DNA of 64,000 nt from assembly GCA_015499995.1 (NCBI GenBank), contig JADNRV010000179.1, positions 40,480 to 104,479 of the forward strand, written 5' to 3'. The translations under genes and the position numbers were made by a program. Shown in pieces: positions 35,587 through 47,413 of the stretch. The notes under the pieces are model-generated. The model was given only the letters and a program-made list of their open reading frames with translations, made no database searches and was not told the origin of the DNA. Every line of letters starts with the position of its first letter. Within the stretch, counting starts at the first letter, position 1. This DNA is from Flammula alnicola. Lineage: Eukaryota; Basidiomycota; Agaricomycetes; Agaricales; Strophariaceae.

Positions 35587-38500
35587 CGCTGTCCCACTCG
35601 CGATGCGCATCAAATGCCGGAGATATCACGCAATCTGGCCTAGAAGCTCAAAGCCTTACGAACCTGTCTGAAACTTCAAAACATTAAATATATACGTCAC
35701 GGCAAAGCATTCCTATGTTTAAAGTTTCGAGAACAAGAAAGTTCAAAAAACTACCGACTTATAGTACATGGCATGTAATCGTCAAATGTGTAACGCCAGA
35801 ACGAAGAAGAGGTTTGAGAACATTAGACGACAGATGAAGAAGGATCTCAAGAAGACGGGTATATCGAGAGATAACAAAAGACAAAAGACAAAGAATAAAA
35901 AAAGGCAAGTCAGTCGAAAAGCGATCACTCAACAACGCACAAAGTCCCATCCAATAGACAGAGTTTATTGAATCTCGAATGAGACCGGACCCGCATAAAC
36001 CTCAAAAGGGTGCGAAGAAGCACCTTATCCCGTCAAAAGCACCCACGGGTCCAGTGCGGTCACAAATTTATCCATCCAATGCCATCACCCAATCCTGAAC
36101 TTGAATCCAGCCAACCAATTGTCGTCTTCCACCAGGGTTATGTAAAGTTTGGATGAAAGCGTACGACTGAAAGGCTCCGACGGTCACAGCCAATGAGTTG
36201 AACGACATATTTACAGACACTTCGAATGCACACGGGACGGGAATATTCCTAAGTGCGGCTAGTCCCCCGCGAGACAATCACGGAGACTTCGGATAATGAG
36301 TCTCGCCGCTGCCTCGAACTTGTCGCCTCGAACCTCGAACGACTTCTTGTGCAGATAGCCCGTACAAAATCCGTCGTTAATAAGGTTTTTACATCACACA
36401 TGCATCCTAGAATCGTGGTCCGAGTCATTAGTACGAGGAAAGAACTTCCGGATCCCGGGAGAACTGAAACGGAGCATGTCCAGAGAGTACAATTGTGGGA
36501 AAAGAATCGAGCTCGATTGGCAGGAGAAAGAATTTTCGCCTGAGCGCCGGTGTATTTGTGTATGGCGTGACGGAGGTATGTATTTCAAGTCGTCGTCAGG
36601 GCGCGGTATATCTTCGGCCTCGAAGGTGTGAGCAAGACTTGCAGATGGAGGAACGGAACAGTAGTTGGGTGAGAAGAGCCCAGTATACCGACGGTATTAT
36701 AATTGAGTTGAGGGTGTGAAGCGCAGCAGCCTAAAATGAGGTGCAAAGGCACCGGAAATAGGAGCATCGAAGAACGTTGGAAGCCCATGTCCAGGATAGC
36801 TGGGATTTAAGCCTTCCACTCAAGGTATTTGACGATAGTCAACATATCCCACGATCAAGTCGAGAGATGTTACGATGAAGGCATGCATGAACAGCAGGGG
36901 AAAACACGGCCGAGATAGAGGAAAATCCAGGGTTCAGTAGATAGGAAGCATCTTGGTTCTGTTGCTGCGCCCGAGGGCTGTCCGAAAGTAGGAAGCTAGA
37001 GAAGGGTCGCCAGCCATGCCGATAAAGACACGTATGGGAAACCAGAAAAAGAAGGTTGAAGCAAGACAGAACAACAGAGAAGCATCCTCTTGAGAAAGGG
37101 ATGTTTCCGCCCAACTGGTGCAGCGTCGTTTGGAACATCTCCTATTTCTAAACATTCCAAATCCATTCGTTCGATAAGAAAGAACACAGACTATGGGTAA
37201 ATTGCTTACCTCGCTGCCAATCTGCAGTCTACAACTGAACATACTTGTACAAAATCCCCGAGTATACAAACCTGATGGCCGAGTACAGAACCAGACAACG
37301 TGTTCATCTACATGTCAGTGAATTCTCACTTGCAATCTTGGTTGTGACATGGCTCTACTAGAGACATAAAAGCGGTGTGCCATAACTAACAAGCGAAGAG
37401 GTCACTGGATGAAGTAGGGTGGGCACATTTTCATCCCGACCTCCGCAGTCATGTGTGGGTAGTGTTTGAACCCATGGCGGCTGTCTCTGAAAACCAGTCC
37501 TCCAAGTGAGAAAAAATTTAAAGGATGAAACACAGCGCGCAGGTGATTCCCATATTTCATCAGTCCGATTGGCTGGAAAGTTTGACCCAGTTAGTCCCAG
37601 AAGTTGAGTTTCGTGGGAGATTTACTATTAGGGCACAGATCTCGCATCACGAATGTCCGCCCAGTGACTTCAAACCGAGAGATCGGCATGGTCATGGATG
37701 AAGGGAATGAGACTGGCTGGCGTGACGTAGGTATGCAAACAAGGTCTGAGCTCATTCACGAAGGATTGATGAAGGAATGGCATACCTTAAGATACCTTAC
37801 TACATGTGTGGTCACGGTGATGCTAGTGACTGCGCCTGATGAAACACAGACCCTTCATATTAGGACTCAGGAAAAGGAATTCAAGGCGAATTGTCAATAA
37901 CCCTGGTGCTCCGGGGAAGCGCTCGACATGAAATATGCCGGTCTCATATAGCTTGGTAAGAGTTCATATAAGGATTGTATGTTTGGACACCTTTTGGATC
38001 TCTGCTTACCATGGGAAGCCTCAGCGAGTCACGATTGCAGAGCTTTCACATTAAGTCTGTTTATTCGCTTGAATTTACCGTGGATTTAACACGGCTGTCA
38101 GCCGCGCTAAATTTGAGATGCGCGATCTGACAGCGTGACAAAGGGTCGCAAGGGTCGTACGCACCTAAAGAGGTTCATCACTAAGTCTGGGTGCCGGGCC
38201 TCCGGGGTTGTTATCACACGCAATATGCAGTGAAGTCCATAGAATACGTGGAAATGAGGCCGCAGGCCGAGATGAAAATTTTTCGCAGGCCGAGATGAAA
38301 TTTATTGCTTTGTATAGTAAAAAATGCATAGTAAGCTAACAAAAAAAACAAAAAAAAAGTGGAAGGGAGCAAATAGCCGCGCAGCGAGAAAAAACACTGG
38401 GGTTGAGCAGGTGGGCAACAGCGGCAACAGGAGAAGGTGATTGCGTAATGTCAGAGGAGGGGCACGCCAGTTCGCGACCAGGGTCCAAATTGATCAATCC

Positions 38501-40561
38501 AGTACGTACAACGCAAAATCCAGACGCCGTAGGCAGCGGGCTGGCTTTTCCGAGTCTCCGTTCCGTGTTCCGCCAGCTCAATTTAAGATTTGAACCAGCC
38601 CAATTTAAGGAATTTAAGGAATTTAAGCTTAATTCCTACTTTCCTTAAATTTGGGCTCGGAATCCTTAAATTCATATGTAGCACTCACAATTTGCCCTCG
38701 GAGGCTTCATATTCATAAATTTAAGCTTGAGTTACATCTAAATTACATCTAACCTACTACTATTTTATGCGAGGGAGGGGATGGCAGGTGCTCTCCTCGA
38801 GGGCAGACGGCGAGGGCAAGGAGCAGCACGCGCGCACGCGCGCCTGCCAAAACGGTAAAACCCCCGAAACGTGGGGCTACGCGACCACCGAACGCGGATT
38901 CCTCGACGCGAACGAGGGTTCCCAGGTGCCTCGAATGGGGAAAACCCACCAAATGTGCGGGCAAAGGCCAAATGCGCGTGGTGGGATCAGTCACATCACG
39001 TGCACGGCCATCACCGATCAACGGCATGATCGCGGCATACCATAACAGGCAGCGGCCCTGACCTGGGCCCTTAAATTTACGAAGATAAGTATGCTGATGC
39101 ACACGCATCGATAGTAGAAGCAAGAGGCGTCAGATCCACCGATCGCGGACATCGATCCCACGGTGGGGTGGGGGGTACCCCCAAAAAAGGATAGCCACGT
39201 AAGCAAGGCAAGCTCAAAGGCAAGCTGCAAGACTCAAGCGAAGATGACTCGGCAAGGTCGGCATTTCGTTGAGAGCCAATGCCTTTTACCGCAGTAAACG
39301 GTACTGTATCTCTCATCTTTTTTCACCTCAGACAGTTGGACTTGTATCCGTGTATCTCCAGAACGTATCCTTCCCAACATCGCAAGCTGATCCGTATATG
39401 GTGTCCCATATTACTTACATTCTTTTCCAATTGTCTCTATATTGTCAAGTTCATTTTCGCAATCCTCTTCAGCTGCGAATTCAAATTCTCACAGCTCATC
39501 TGTTCTATCTCTGCATCTTCCCTCTCTGATCTGATTACTACTCCCTCCTCTGACGAAAAAATACCCCATCTCTCAGAGACTGTTTACCCGCAACTTTGTT
39601 GGGCTGAACTTTGAATAAAATCCCTTTCGCATGAGGGATTTATAGACCTAATGCTAGATGAATGCAGTCTAAAATGCTAAAAAAATGTTCTTTTGACTTC
39701 AAAACAAGAGTTTCGAAGTTGGGTGAATATCACGGGCACAACACGGGCACGGCGCTTGGCCTGCATCGGAGTTGATTCAAATTTGATGGGATAGGCCATG
39801 CCGCTGATATGCCGTTTCCCGGATATCACCGATACTGCTTTGTCATCCGTGAATCTGACGTCCGCGATCGATGGATCTGACGCCTCTTGAGTAGAAGGCC
39901 TTTGTGCTGACTGAATGGAAAGATTTGCGCCCAGTTGGATTGGTGCTTGATTCAGCACTAGGATGGTCCAAGTTGTCGTTGCCTTGTTCAACTTCTTGAA
40001 GTTGTTGTCGCTGAACGTTGCTCACTCACGTCTGCAGCACGTGACTTTGAAATTGCGAAAAGTTTATTAAGTATCAAGCCAATTGTTAAAACCCTATCAT
40101 ACTTGCTATCATACAGAAACACCCAGTCACTAGTCCGACTCATCTGCGCCAATACCCATTGTGTTCATTCTTTTCTTCTGTTGTGTTTCTCTTGACGGGC
40201 AGAAACCTTCTTTATATCAAATAACAGAACTCAACTAAGTAGGCCGGCTTCGGCCATTGGTCGGCCTCCGGAATTTACGTATAGGATTCTGACCATCGCG
40301 ATTATCTTTGCCGAAACCACTCAATCCTCACTTCCACCTTTCACCTTGCGAATTTACGCGCGACCACAATCGTGTGGGATTCTGACCATAGACAACCTCT
40401 TTGTGCAGAATAGGCTCCCGTATCTCGAATAATATACAGGCACAGAAGGAAGCCGAGCGATGGACCTAAAGCCTGATTGGAACTCCTTTGCCATTTTTTA
40501 TGAAAATTTTGAGATGTCGACAGGTGCGGCTCCTACTACTGAATCCTGACCGACGTCAACA
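35587..40561. other. About 5 kb gene-poor region
   Basis: No gene is supported. Short minus-strand frames at 36,068-36,277 (VPCAFEVSVNMSFNSLAVTV) and 39,677-39,991 (HISGMAYPIKFESTPMQAKR) look protein-like but have no partner exons or known motif. They may be gene relics. At 38,270-38,310 a ~20-bp unit (GCAGGCCGAGATGAAA) is directly repeated, and at 38,590-38,660 TTTAAGGAA units recur. Confidence 0.4.
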
Positions 40562-42901
40562 ATGTCCTTTCCCAAAGAAACTTTGGCTACAGAAACTGTG
40601 CGACCCGCAGTGAAAAACAGCATTGCACAATTCAGCGCAGAGCTGCCAGACGCCAGGGTGAGAAGAGGCACAGAGAAATTTCCAAAATCGCAGCAAGACT
40701 TGTTGGAGGAGCTTATTCTTCGTGAGGCGGAACATGACACTCCATGCATAATTGACATGAAAATGGCTAGCAAGGAGGAAAAGGCAAGGGAACGCAGCCG
40801 CAGGGTCAACGCGCGTACCACCAGGCACCGGTTCGTCATTCAAAAATGGCCACGCGATCCCAAGGGCAAGACGATCACCGGGGAAAGCAGTCGCAGGGGC
40901 AAGGAAGCGCCAAACGGGCTGCAGATTTGGGGAGCGACTTTGTTCGATTTTTATTCAGTGCATCGCATTCCAAATGTTCCGAGTCTGGTAACTTTATCGA
41001 GCGCAAGCAAGCTAACTGCGTGGATGAAGGAGAACAAGGAGTTCTACGCCGAGGATTGCCTGAGCGCAGCTGAGAACGAGGAGGAGCCGCAGCTGATACT
41101 TCCGTGCAATATTGGCGAGCTCATCAAGGACTACGAGCAGAAGACCTTCGGCAGGACCTGGCTTCGCGAGGAGGAGGGATCGAAAGGGAAAGGAACGCAG
41201 CGAGAGGCATGGGAGCTCCCACAACCTGTACGGCACTTGTTTCCTTCTGCCCCTCGATTGTTATTGATCATTAGTCTTCAAGTGGCCGCCCGTGTCTCCT
41301 TTTGACTCGAGTGCCTACCCCGCTCCATGGCCAACAGAACCATTCACGAGAAAACGGATCAATATAATCCCAAAATTGCAACACTACATCCCACACTCCT
41401 ACCTTCCTGCCAAGCTTGTTGTTCACGATCCCTGGAACCTTCTCGGCGTAGAAAACAACTACCGCGAGAACTGGGACGAAGAAAAGGTCAAATCATGGTC
41501 GGAGAAGGAGGATGTCAACCACGTCTATACACTAGCCACATCTATGGAGAACACGAAACGCAGGGTTGAAGATGACAAGCCATTAGAGGAGGATGAGGCC
41601 AAGAGAAAGCTCGTGAGGGAGACGTTCTTACAGAATCCCCACTCGGACAACGCTTCTCCCAGCGGGTATTTCGTTGGAGATACAGATGCATCGCCCGGGC
41701 CTTGCAAACCCCCATCTTCATTGTGCTGCCACACCAGGCGAATCGTCTTCAACCACCAGAAGCACACCTCTATATTTCGCCGGCAGGCGCTCTTGGGGCC
41801 GGCAACCATTCATTCGTCTACAGAGCCGAACTTGAGCTTCCTCGGACGTTTCTCGTTGATGAGGAGATGTGCCATCAATGCGTATTGGACGACATGGTGA
41901 AGATAATTCAGGAGGAGGATGGTGAAAACAGAGAGCGACGTGATCCGAAGTGGGACCAAACGATTGGACGCTACGTGGTCAAGACAAAAGAGAAGTTGCC
42001 TGTTGTCACAGAAATCATAAACGAGGAAGGCGTCGAGGAAAATTACATCATGAAACCCGGCGAGGAGACCACGCGGCTCGTATACGAAGGCCCCATCCGC
42101 GCAATCGAAAGTCGCGTGCAGTACCAGGACCTTGCGGTCGGTCCGTACTGCGAGCATATCCGCAAGCAGAAACGCGCCATACATCCGCTGACGAGCAAGG
42201 TTTACGTCGCTGCAAAGCTGTCTATTGAGGGTGACGAACACTTGCAGAGGGAGGCGGAGAGCTACCAGGCGTTCCCGAGGCACTTCTTCGAACACTGGAG
42301 TGGGTATAATATAATCAAACCGTTGAAGGAGCCGGTGCCGGTGGGGCCCCTCGTACCTCAGTTTTACGGGTACTACGTCGTGGATGAGGAGATCAAGAAT
42401 ACCGTCGGAGCTGCCGCAGGTAGTGATGCAACTATGAATAGAAGGCCGCAGTATTTGAACCCCATCCTCTTGCTTGAAGACTGTGGGGAACAGATCGACC
42501 CAGGAGAGCTTTCAGTTGATGACCAGTGCGTATTCGCATTCATCTTCCCCACTTGTTTCCTACTTTCGATTCTCTTTTCATTCTCAGCTGACAAATTTGA
42601 AATATTACTGACCAGAACTGAGTGCGCTTCACTGATATACCGTTTCCACGAAGCGGGCTGGCTCCACGGGTCTATTGCACGGCGTAATATAGTTCGACAG
42701 CCAGGGCCGCTCAGTGCATGGCCCATGCAGCGTATCAGCAATATGCTTTCACACGGTGGATTAGGCAAGAACTGGAGCTACCGGCTCATTGATTTTGGGA
42801 GAAGCTTCAAGGGCAATGCAGAGCCACAGCACCGATTCACTATGCTGGCTGAAGAGTCGGGTGTCAACCTTTGGTTGTGGGGTGTGGAGGACTTGCGTTG
42901 A
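40562..42901 (+). CDS. Kinase-like protein of the agaricomycete type, probable pseudokinase
   Basis: Starts at ATG 40562 (MSFPKETLATETV). Exon 1 runs to 41227, and a 55-nt intron (41228-41282) joins it in phase to exon 2 (WPPVSPFDSSAYPAPWP). A further intron lies near 41,600-41,690 (boundary unresolved), after which the frame runs IARALQTPIFIVLPHQ on to 42525, then intron 42526-42615 and the last exon to 42901. Kinase-like signatures are a Lys in KVYVAAKLSIEG, AESYQAFPRHFFEHWSGYN, LVPQFYGYYV, NPILLLEDCGEQI, then HGSIARRNIV in place of the catalytic loop and RLIDFGRS (DFG). The usual catalytic Asp (HRD/HGD) is Ser here, as I remember for this expanded mushroom family, suggesting weak or no phosphotransfer. 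The N-terminal ~220 residues are unassigned. Confidence 0.7.
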
Positions 42902-43933
42902 GCGGTGTTTTGAGAGCGCTCATATCGGAAAACAGAGAGTTGAGAGGACGCCCGCGCCAGTGCTCATTGCGATCATCCTAGATGAACGTTGCCAAGCTGA
43001 AGACGAATGTACTTATAGAAACGTTTCCCTCCGAAGTTTTAAATAAATCTCCGGACGACAGTACATACTTACCTGCTAGTCACCAAATATCGCTATCGTT
43101 ACATTGCCTCAGCATGCAGCGGAGTGGAGGAAGAACCTCATCTCGCTGATATCATGCATTGAAAGCACGTATACGCTGATCATGAGTACGAGCGAGGCCC
43201 CCTCAGGCAGGGTTTATGTATATAAAGGAAGACGTCAGGATTTTGTCCATCAATGCATCACGCTTGAGGCAATCATTGTTGAGCGCTTGATCCGCAGGAT
43301 CATCATCCGTTGCTTTGCAGAATTTGCGTGAAACTGCAATCGCATCGAGTACAAGCTCTGTATTGAAAGAGATATAGCCGCCCGCATCTACACCACGCAA
43401 TATACGCGCAAAAAGGAAGAGGAACAATGGAATTAAAGCCCGGTTGTGAGTCTTAATCATGTTTCACGCAAAGACTGACTTCGGGAGCAACTCGGGACTT
43501 CCACAGTTCTTTCATCCTTCAGTACCGCTTCTTGGACTTGGGTTCTTCGGAGTTGAGGGTGGGAAGAGCGTTGGACGATGGTTGATTCTCTTTCTTCCAT
43601 TTTGTCTGACTTTGAGGGCAAGGGGTAGCCACCTGAGCTTGAGAATTGTACGAAGGAGTGGAAAGCGCAGAAGATGTTGTGGTGGAGTTCCAGGCAACGA
43701 GGGCTGGATTTGTTGATATAAAATGAGAATTATTAGACAAAGGCATTGCGGGCGTAGGTATCTGGCTTTTCGAAAGCTTGAACTTCGAGCTCGACGCTAT
43801 AGACGGCGAGGTCAGTGAGGGGGTCGTAAGAGATGTTCGATGAGGTCATTGTTGATAGAAAGTGACCGGATTTAGGCAAAACACGTGACCTTAAAGAAAG
43901 TTGAAATCGTGCAGCACCGCGCGTGAAATCAGA
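42902..43933. other. Intergenic; small minus-strand ORFs
   Basis: Minus-strand frames from ATG 43849 (MTSSNISYDPLTDLAVYS...) and ATG 43746 (MPLSNNSHFISTNPALV...) are adjacent, in different frames, and could be exons of a small gene ending at ~43,522. The support is only Ser/Pro-rich composition, so no CDS is called. Confidence 0.3.
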
Positions 43934-44256
43934 CTACAGATGAGTAAGTCGTCGATCAATACAATAAAAAAGACTTACGAATTTTGTTAGTCTGACTACG
44001 GGAGACTAAGCTGATGGTATTTTCTTGTTCGATTATTCGTAGCCCCGCTCGCTCGAGGTGTTTAAAGCCCTGGGAATCGCCGACCAGGTCATGAATCGGG
44101 CAATCGCCGCACCTTGGCCGCACCCATGCTCCGCATCTACAAGATGTCGAGGTCGTGAAAGACTTCGTTGCAGCGCCAAAGTAGTCTCCTGTAGTCAGAC
44201 TAACAAAATTCGTAAGTCTTTTTTATTGTATTGATCGACGACTTACTCATTTGTAG
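43934..44256. repeat. Pair of ~75-bp inverted repeats around a relic exon
   Basis: 43934-44008 and 44182-44256 are near-perfect reverse complements (CTACAGATGAGTAAGTCGTC and mirror). The right copy is bounded by a 10-bp direct repeat AGCGCCAAAG (44172-44181 and 44255-44264), as if inserted there. Read on the plus strand, the right copy begins GTAG, contains ACTAAC, has an internal GTAAGT and ends TTTGTAG, so it has intron-like signals. Confidence 0.75.
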
Positions 44257-44295
44257 CGCCAAAGAGGGACCCGCCCCCCTCGAAGCCTTATGTGA
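44043..44295 (+). pseudogene. FAD-dependent monooxygenase exon relic
   Basis: After a TTATTCGTAG acceptor the sequence reads PRSLEVFKALGIADQVMNRA, then a slightly garbled RIYKM region and VVKDFVAAPK, which resembles PF01494-type FAD monooxygenases (phenol-hydroxylase-like). It is interrupted at 44182 by one of the ~75-bp repeats and resumes as RDPPPSKPY just before a GTGAGT at ~44,292. The flavin-binding GxGxxG N-terminus and the C-terminal half are absent, so this is a fragment. Confidence 0.6.
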
Positions 44296-44836
44296 GTTTT
44301 CTAACCCCTCTTTTCTCAATTTAGTATGAAAAAAAGAGATATCGAAGAGGGCGTGGCTGAAGAACCAAGCATCCGCAAGAGTTGTGTTGCGAAGCGTAAG
44401 TGGATGTTGAACGTCGAACGTTGAGGATGGAATGAGAATTAAGTTGTTAGCCATTGTTTGTTCCAGACCGGTACTTAACTGGAACGTTGAACTTGCGTTG
44501 AACCGTGCTCACAATACCTATGTACGCGTCTCTCTCTGCGCTGGCATTGCCTCGCCTCCTCGTTCAATATTTCAATCCTCGTTTGGATTTCTTGGATCTG
44601 CATCAAACTCCCTCTGCCACCTTCGCTTCGATCCAATTTGGATCTTACTCGTACACTCATTCGTCCTCTTTTACCCCTCGCGATGTGTTCACTTTGTAAG
44701 TCTCTTCCAGCTTTGAGCTACTCTAGCCGTACAAATCTAATGCATATTACTTGAAATTGCCCACGCCAGTTAATTCCCACATGCCGGAAGTTCTCCTCGC
44801 ACCGCGATAAACGAACTGCAACCGGATCTACGACGA

Positions 44837-45867
44837 ATGAGCAGCGTTCAAAGGAGCCAAGGACGATGGCTTCCTACGAGGTGCGTATCAGATTTTCTAT
44901 TTGGTATTCTCTCCTTATGCTTCTATCTAGACTATCTCAGTGTTTGTACCCTCTGCCGAGACTCTATAGACGTCTTCCCCGCCTGTCTCCCCCATATTGT
45001 CCGAAATATAACCGCAAGTCAAGTGAAACCCTCTCGGGCTCCTGCCAGCTACGAATCAAAATCCCGTGCAAATTCCAAACGCCAAATGTGGTTGCGTCCA
45101 CCACACGTTCTGTGACAAGACAGTAGAGGGAGAAAACGTTGGCTGGCCCGACCCTTCCTTCCCCTACTACGCGGGCTTCCTTACGAATTTGAAACGAGCA
45201 GCGCATGAGCCGCCCAAATTCCAGCAGCAATTTTCTCATTCACGGCCTCTCTGTCTGGTCGTACTGTCGCGTGAATCTCGTCTACATGTCTCTGTGTCTG
45301 TGCATGAAATGTAATGCCACAGCGACAGTTTGTGACGAAGTGCCGTACGATGGGCGGATGGAGCATGATACGGTGGCGAAGCATGCAATCTTGCGCAGTC
45401 GAACAGCGGAGAGAAAGAGCGTAGGAGACAATGGGAAAAATAAAGCGCAAAAAGACGACAGAAAGCAAGAGGTCAGTTATATTGTTTGTTACCATGATTC
45501 AGCGGGGGTACTTATCTCGTTTCCTAGGAGCTTTCTCGGTTAAAAATGCCGCCGCCGTTGCTTCTAAAACCAGTGACATGCTCTCGCCCGTCCCATCAGC
45601 ATCCACCCCCTCGTTTGCTCCTCCAATGGCGAATACAATCGTTAGCCCGAATAGACTCGGTGCGGAGTCTGCACACCCCCTACTACAAACTCGTGAGCGA
45701 CGACATCGTGGTGCGTATGTCTTTTCGAGTTATCTCTGGGCCATAGGCTGACTTATGCTGTTATGCAGCAATCTGGTATCGCCATCGTCGGGCAAGGACA
45801 ACGACACTGACTACAGAGGCACCGCACGTGTCGCGTGTGCGTTCTCAGAGAAAGACCCCAAGTAGTA
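44837..45867 (+). pseudogene. Unrecognised gene family copy B
   Basis: Paralogue of the minus-strand relic at 3,870-4,843, starting MSSVQRSQGRWLPT. Open blocks are IPNAKCGCVHHTFCDKTVEGENVGWPD at ~45,069-45,150, KSVGDNGKNKAQKDDRKQE to a GTCAGT donor at ~45,472, a block ELSRLKMPPPLLLKP ... TPYYKLVSDDIV (45,530-45,709), and DTDYRGTARVACAFSEKDPK ending ~45,867. Several blocks are bounded by splice-like sites, but frames do not all join. This copy is less damaged than copy A. No known domain. Confidence 0.35.
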
Positions 45868-45916
45868 GCCTGCGCGAAGCCCCATTAGCAAAACGGCTTC
45901 AGCAACCACCGCTCAT

Positions 45917-47188
45917 GTGAAGCTTCGGCCCCTCGACGCTATACTTAGTCGATTGCAAAGAGACCCAGAAAAGCCGCAAGACGGCCGCGGAGTTGACGAG
46001 TCTATAATGAACGAGATACCCGACGTTGTTCTTTGGTATGTTTTCTCACATTGTGCATACATAGCATATTCTGACCTACCTTTCGAGGTTCACCGCCTTC
46101 CTCCATTCCCAACGCATTTACCGCCTGTCCGCCTACCTCAGGAGGCACCTCCACCCGCTTCCACGTCATCTGACCAGTATTCGGAACTCCTCTGACATCA
46201 GTATCCTCTTCCGTCGTCGACAACCTCCAGACTCAACTCCGAGGAGTCCAATCGCACCTCTCATCACCTACCAATCACACAAATCACTCCTTCACACTGA
46301 GTACCAGGAAGTCAGACCATGATCTGGAGCACGAACCTCGGGGTGTGGAGGACAACGCGGACGGTTGTGATGGCAACGCATCCAGCACCTCGACTACTGT
46401 ACCATGCAAGCTGCAGTCTGCGGAGGAGAATAGGAACCACAAACCAGGAGCGACAACCCAGGAGCGACAAACACGAGAGCTGAGTGATGACGTGTCAGCT
46501 TTTCATGAGCTGACTGTTGGCAACGAGGGACGGATGTTGGAGGAGAAAGCAGATGATTCGCGTACAGCGGATGCTGCGACAAACCCAGAGGCTAAGGGAC
46601 AACGATGCGAGAGCCTCGCTGTTGGACGGCCACACCTACTCGCATGGGCGTACGACACTCAGACTCTTATGGCTCGTCAAACATCCCTTCGACGTTATTC
46701 AACACATATCGGAGCTCATTATTATCATCACACTGCCAAATCACATCACCTCTAGTACTGCTGACGCCATCGAGTCAGAGAAGGGCAACATCTACGACTC
46801 GGTCCTCGAGCTATCGAAGCAGGTGTCAGCCAGATTGGCTACCACCAGCGCCTTCGAGAGCCTGCTCAGTGCACGATTCAAGGATTGGACGATAACGTCG
46901 ATAGTCTTGAGGCTCGGCCCTAGCGAAATAGGGCGCCCGCTACTGCTGCCACCACGGCCTCCACTACCTAGCCAAGTCGGAGCCGCAGGAGCAGGAAGCG
47001 ATTACGGAGGTCATAGCCGAGTGGAAGAAGTCGGTGGAGGGTCAAAGGCGAATCTCATGGCGCCTCCTTGTTCGCATGAAGCGCCTACTGCTCAAGCCCC
47101 ATCACTACTTTTAACCTCTGGCATACCACCTTTGAAGTCGACGATGTCAGCGCTGGAAGGAAGGTCGAGAAACTGGAGGATTCAATAG
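45917..47188 (+). pseudogene. Unrecognised degenerate gene next to the NLR
   Basis: Plus-strand blocks NEIPDVVLWYVFSHC (~46,010), an acidic stretch RELSDDVSAFHELTVGNEGR (~46,470-46,545) and LELSKQVSARLATTSAFESL (~46,805-46,870) recur, damaged, in the left duplication arm (2,600-3,760, minus). The last block looks coiled-coil-like. Frames are broken in both copies and no family was recognised. Confidence 0.3.
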
Positions 47189-47413
47189 GCATAAGGGGCC
47201 TACGCTCTGGGAGACCAGCAATGTACGTCCACAGTCCTGGACCATGACTCGAATGAACATATGATAATTACATTTCCCATAACAAAAATGTCCATTCCAT
47301 ATAAGCAGTCAGAATGCTTCGGGTAAGGCATCAGCATCTGAATATGTTTCTGTTGATAACCAGTAGACTTCTTCCTCCGACTCCGTCTCCATGATCTGCT
47401 CAAGAATGTCCAC
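47189..47413. other. 3' flank of the NLR gene
   Basis: Short spacer shared with the left arm (2,129-2,300). No feature beyond the duplication was recognised. Confidence 0.5.

Noticed and set aside
38820..38850. CGCGCGCACGCGCGC tract as a second hAT-like element end
   Set aside because: No matching inverted copy or target duplication was found nearby.
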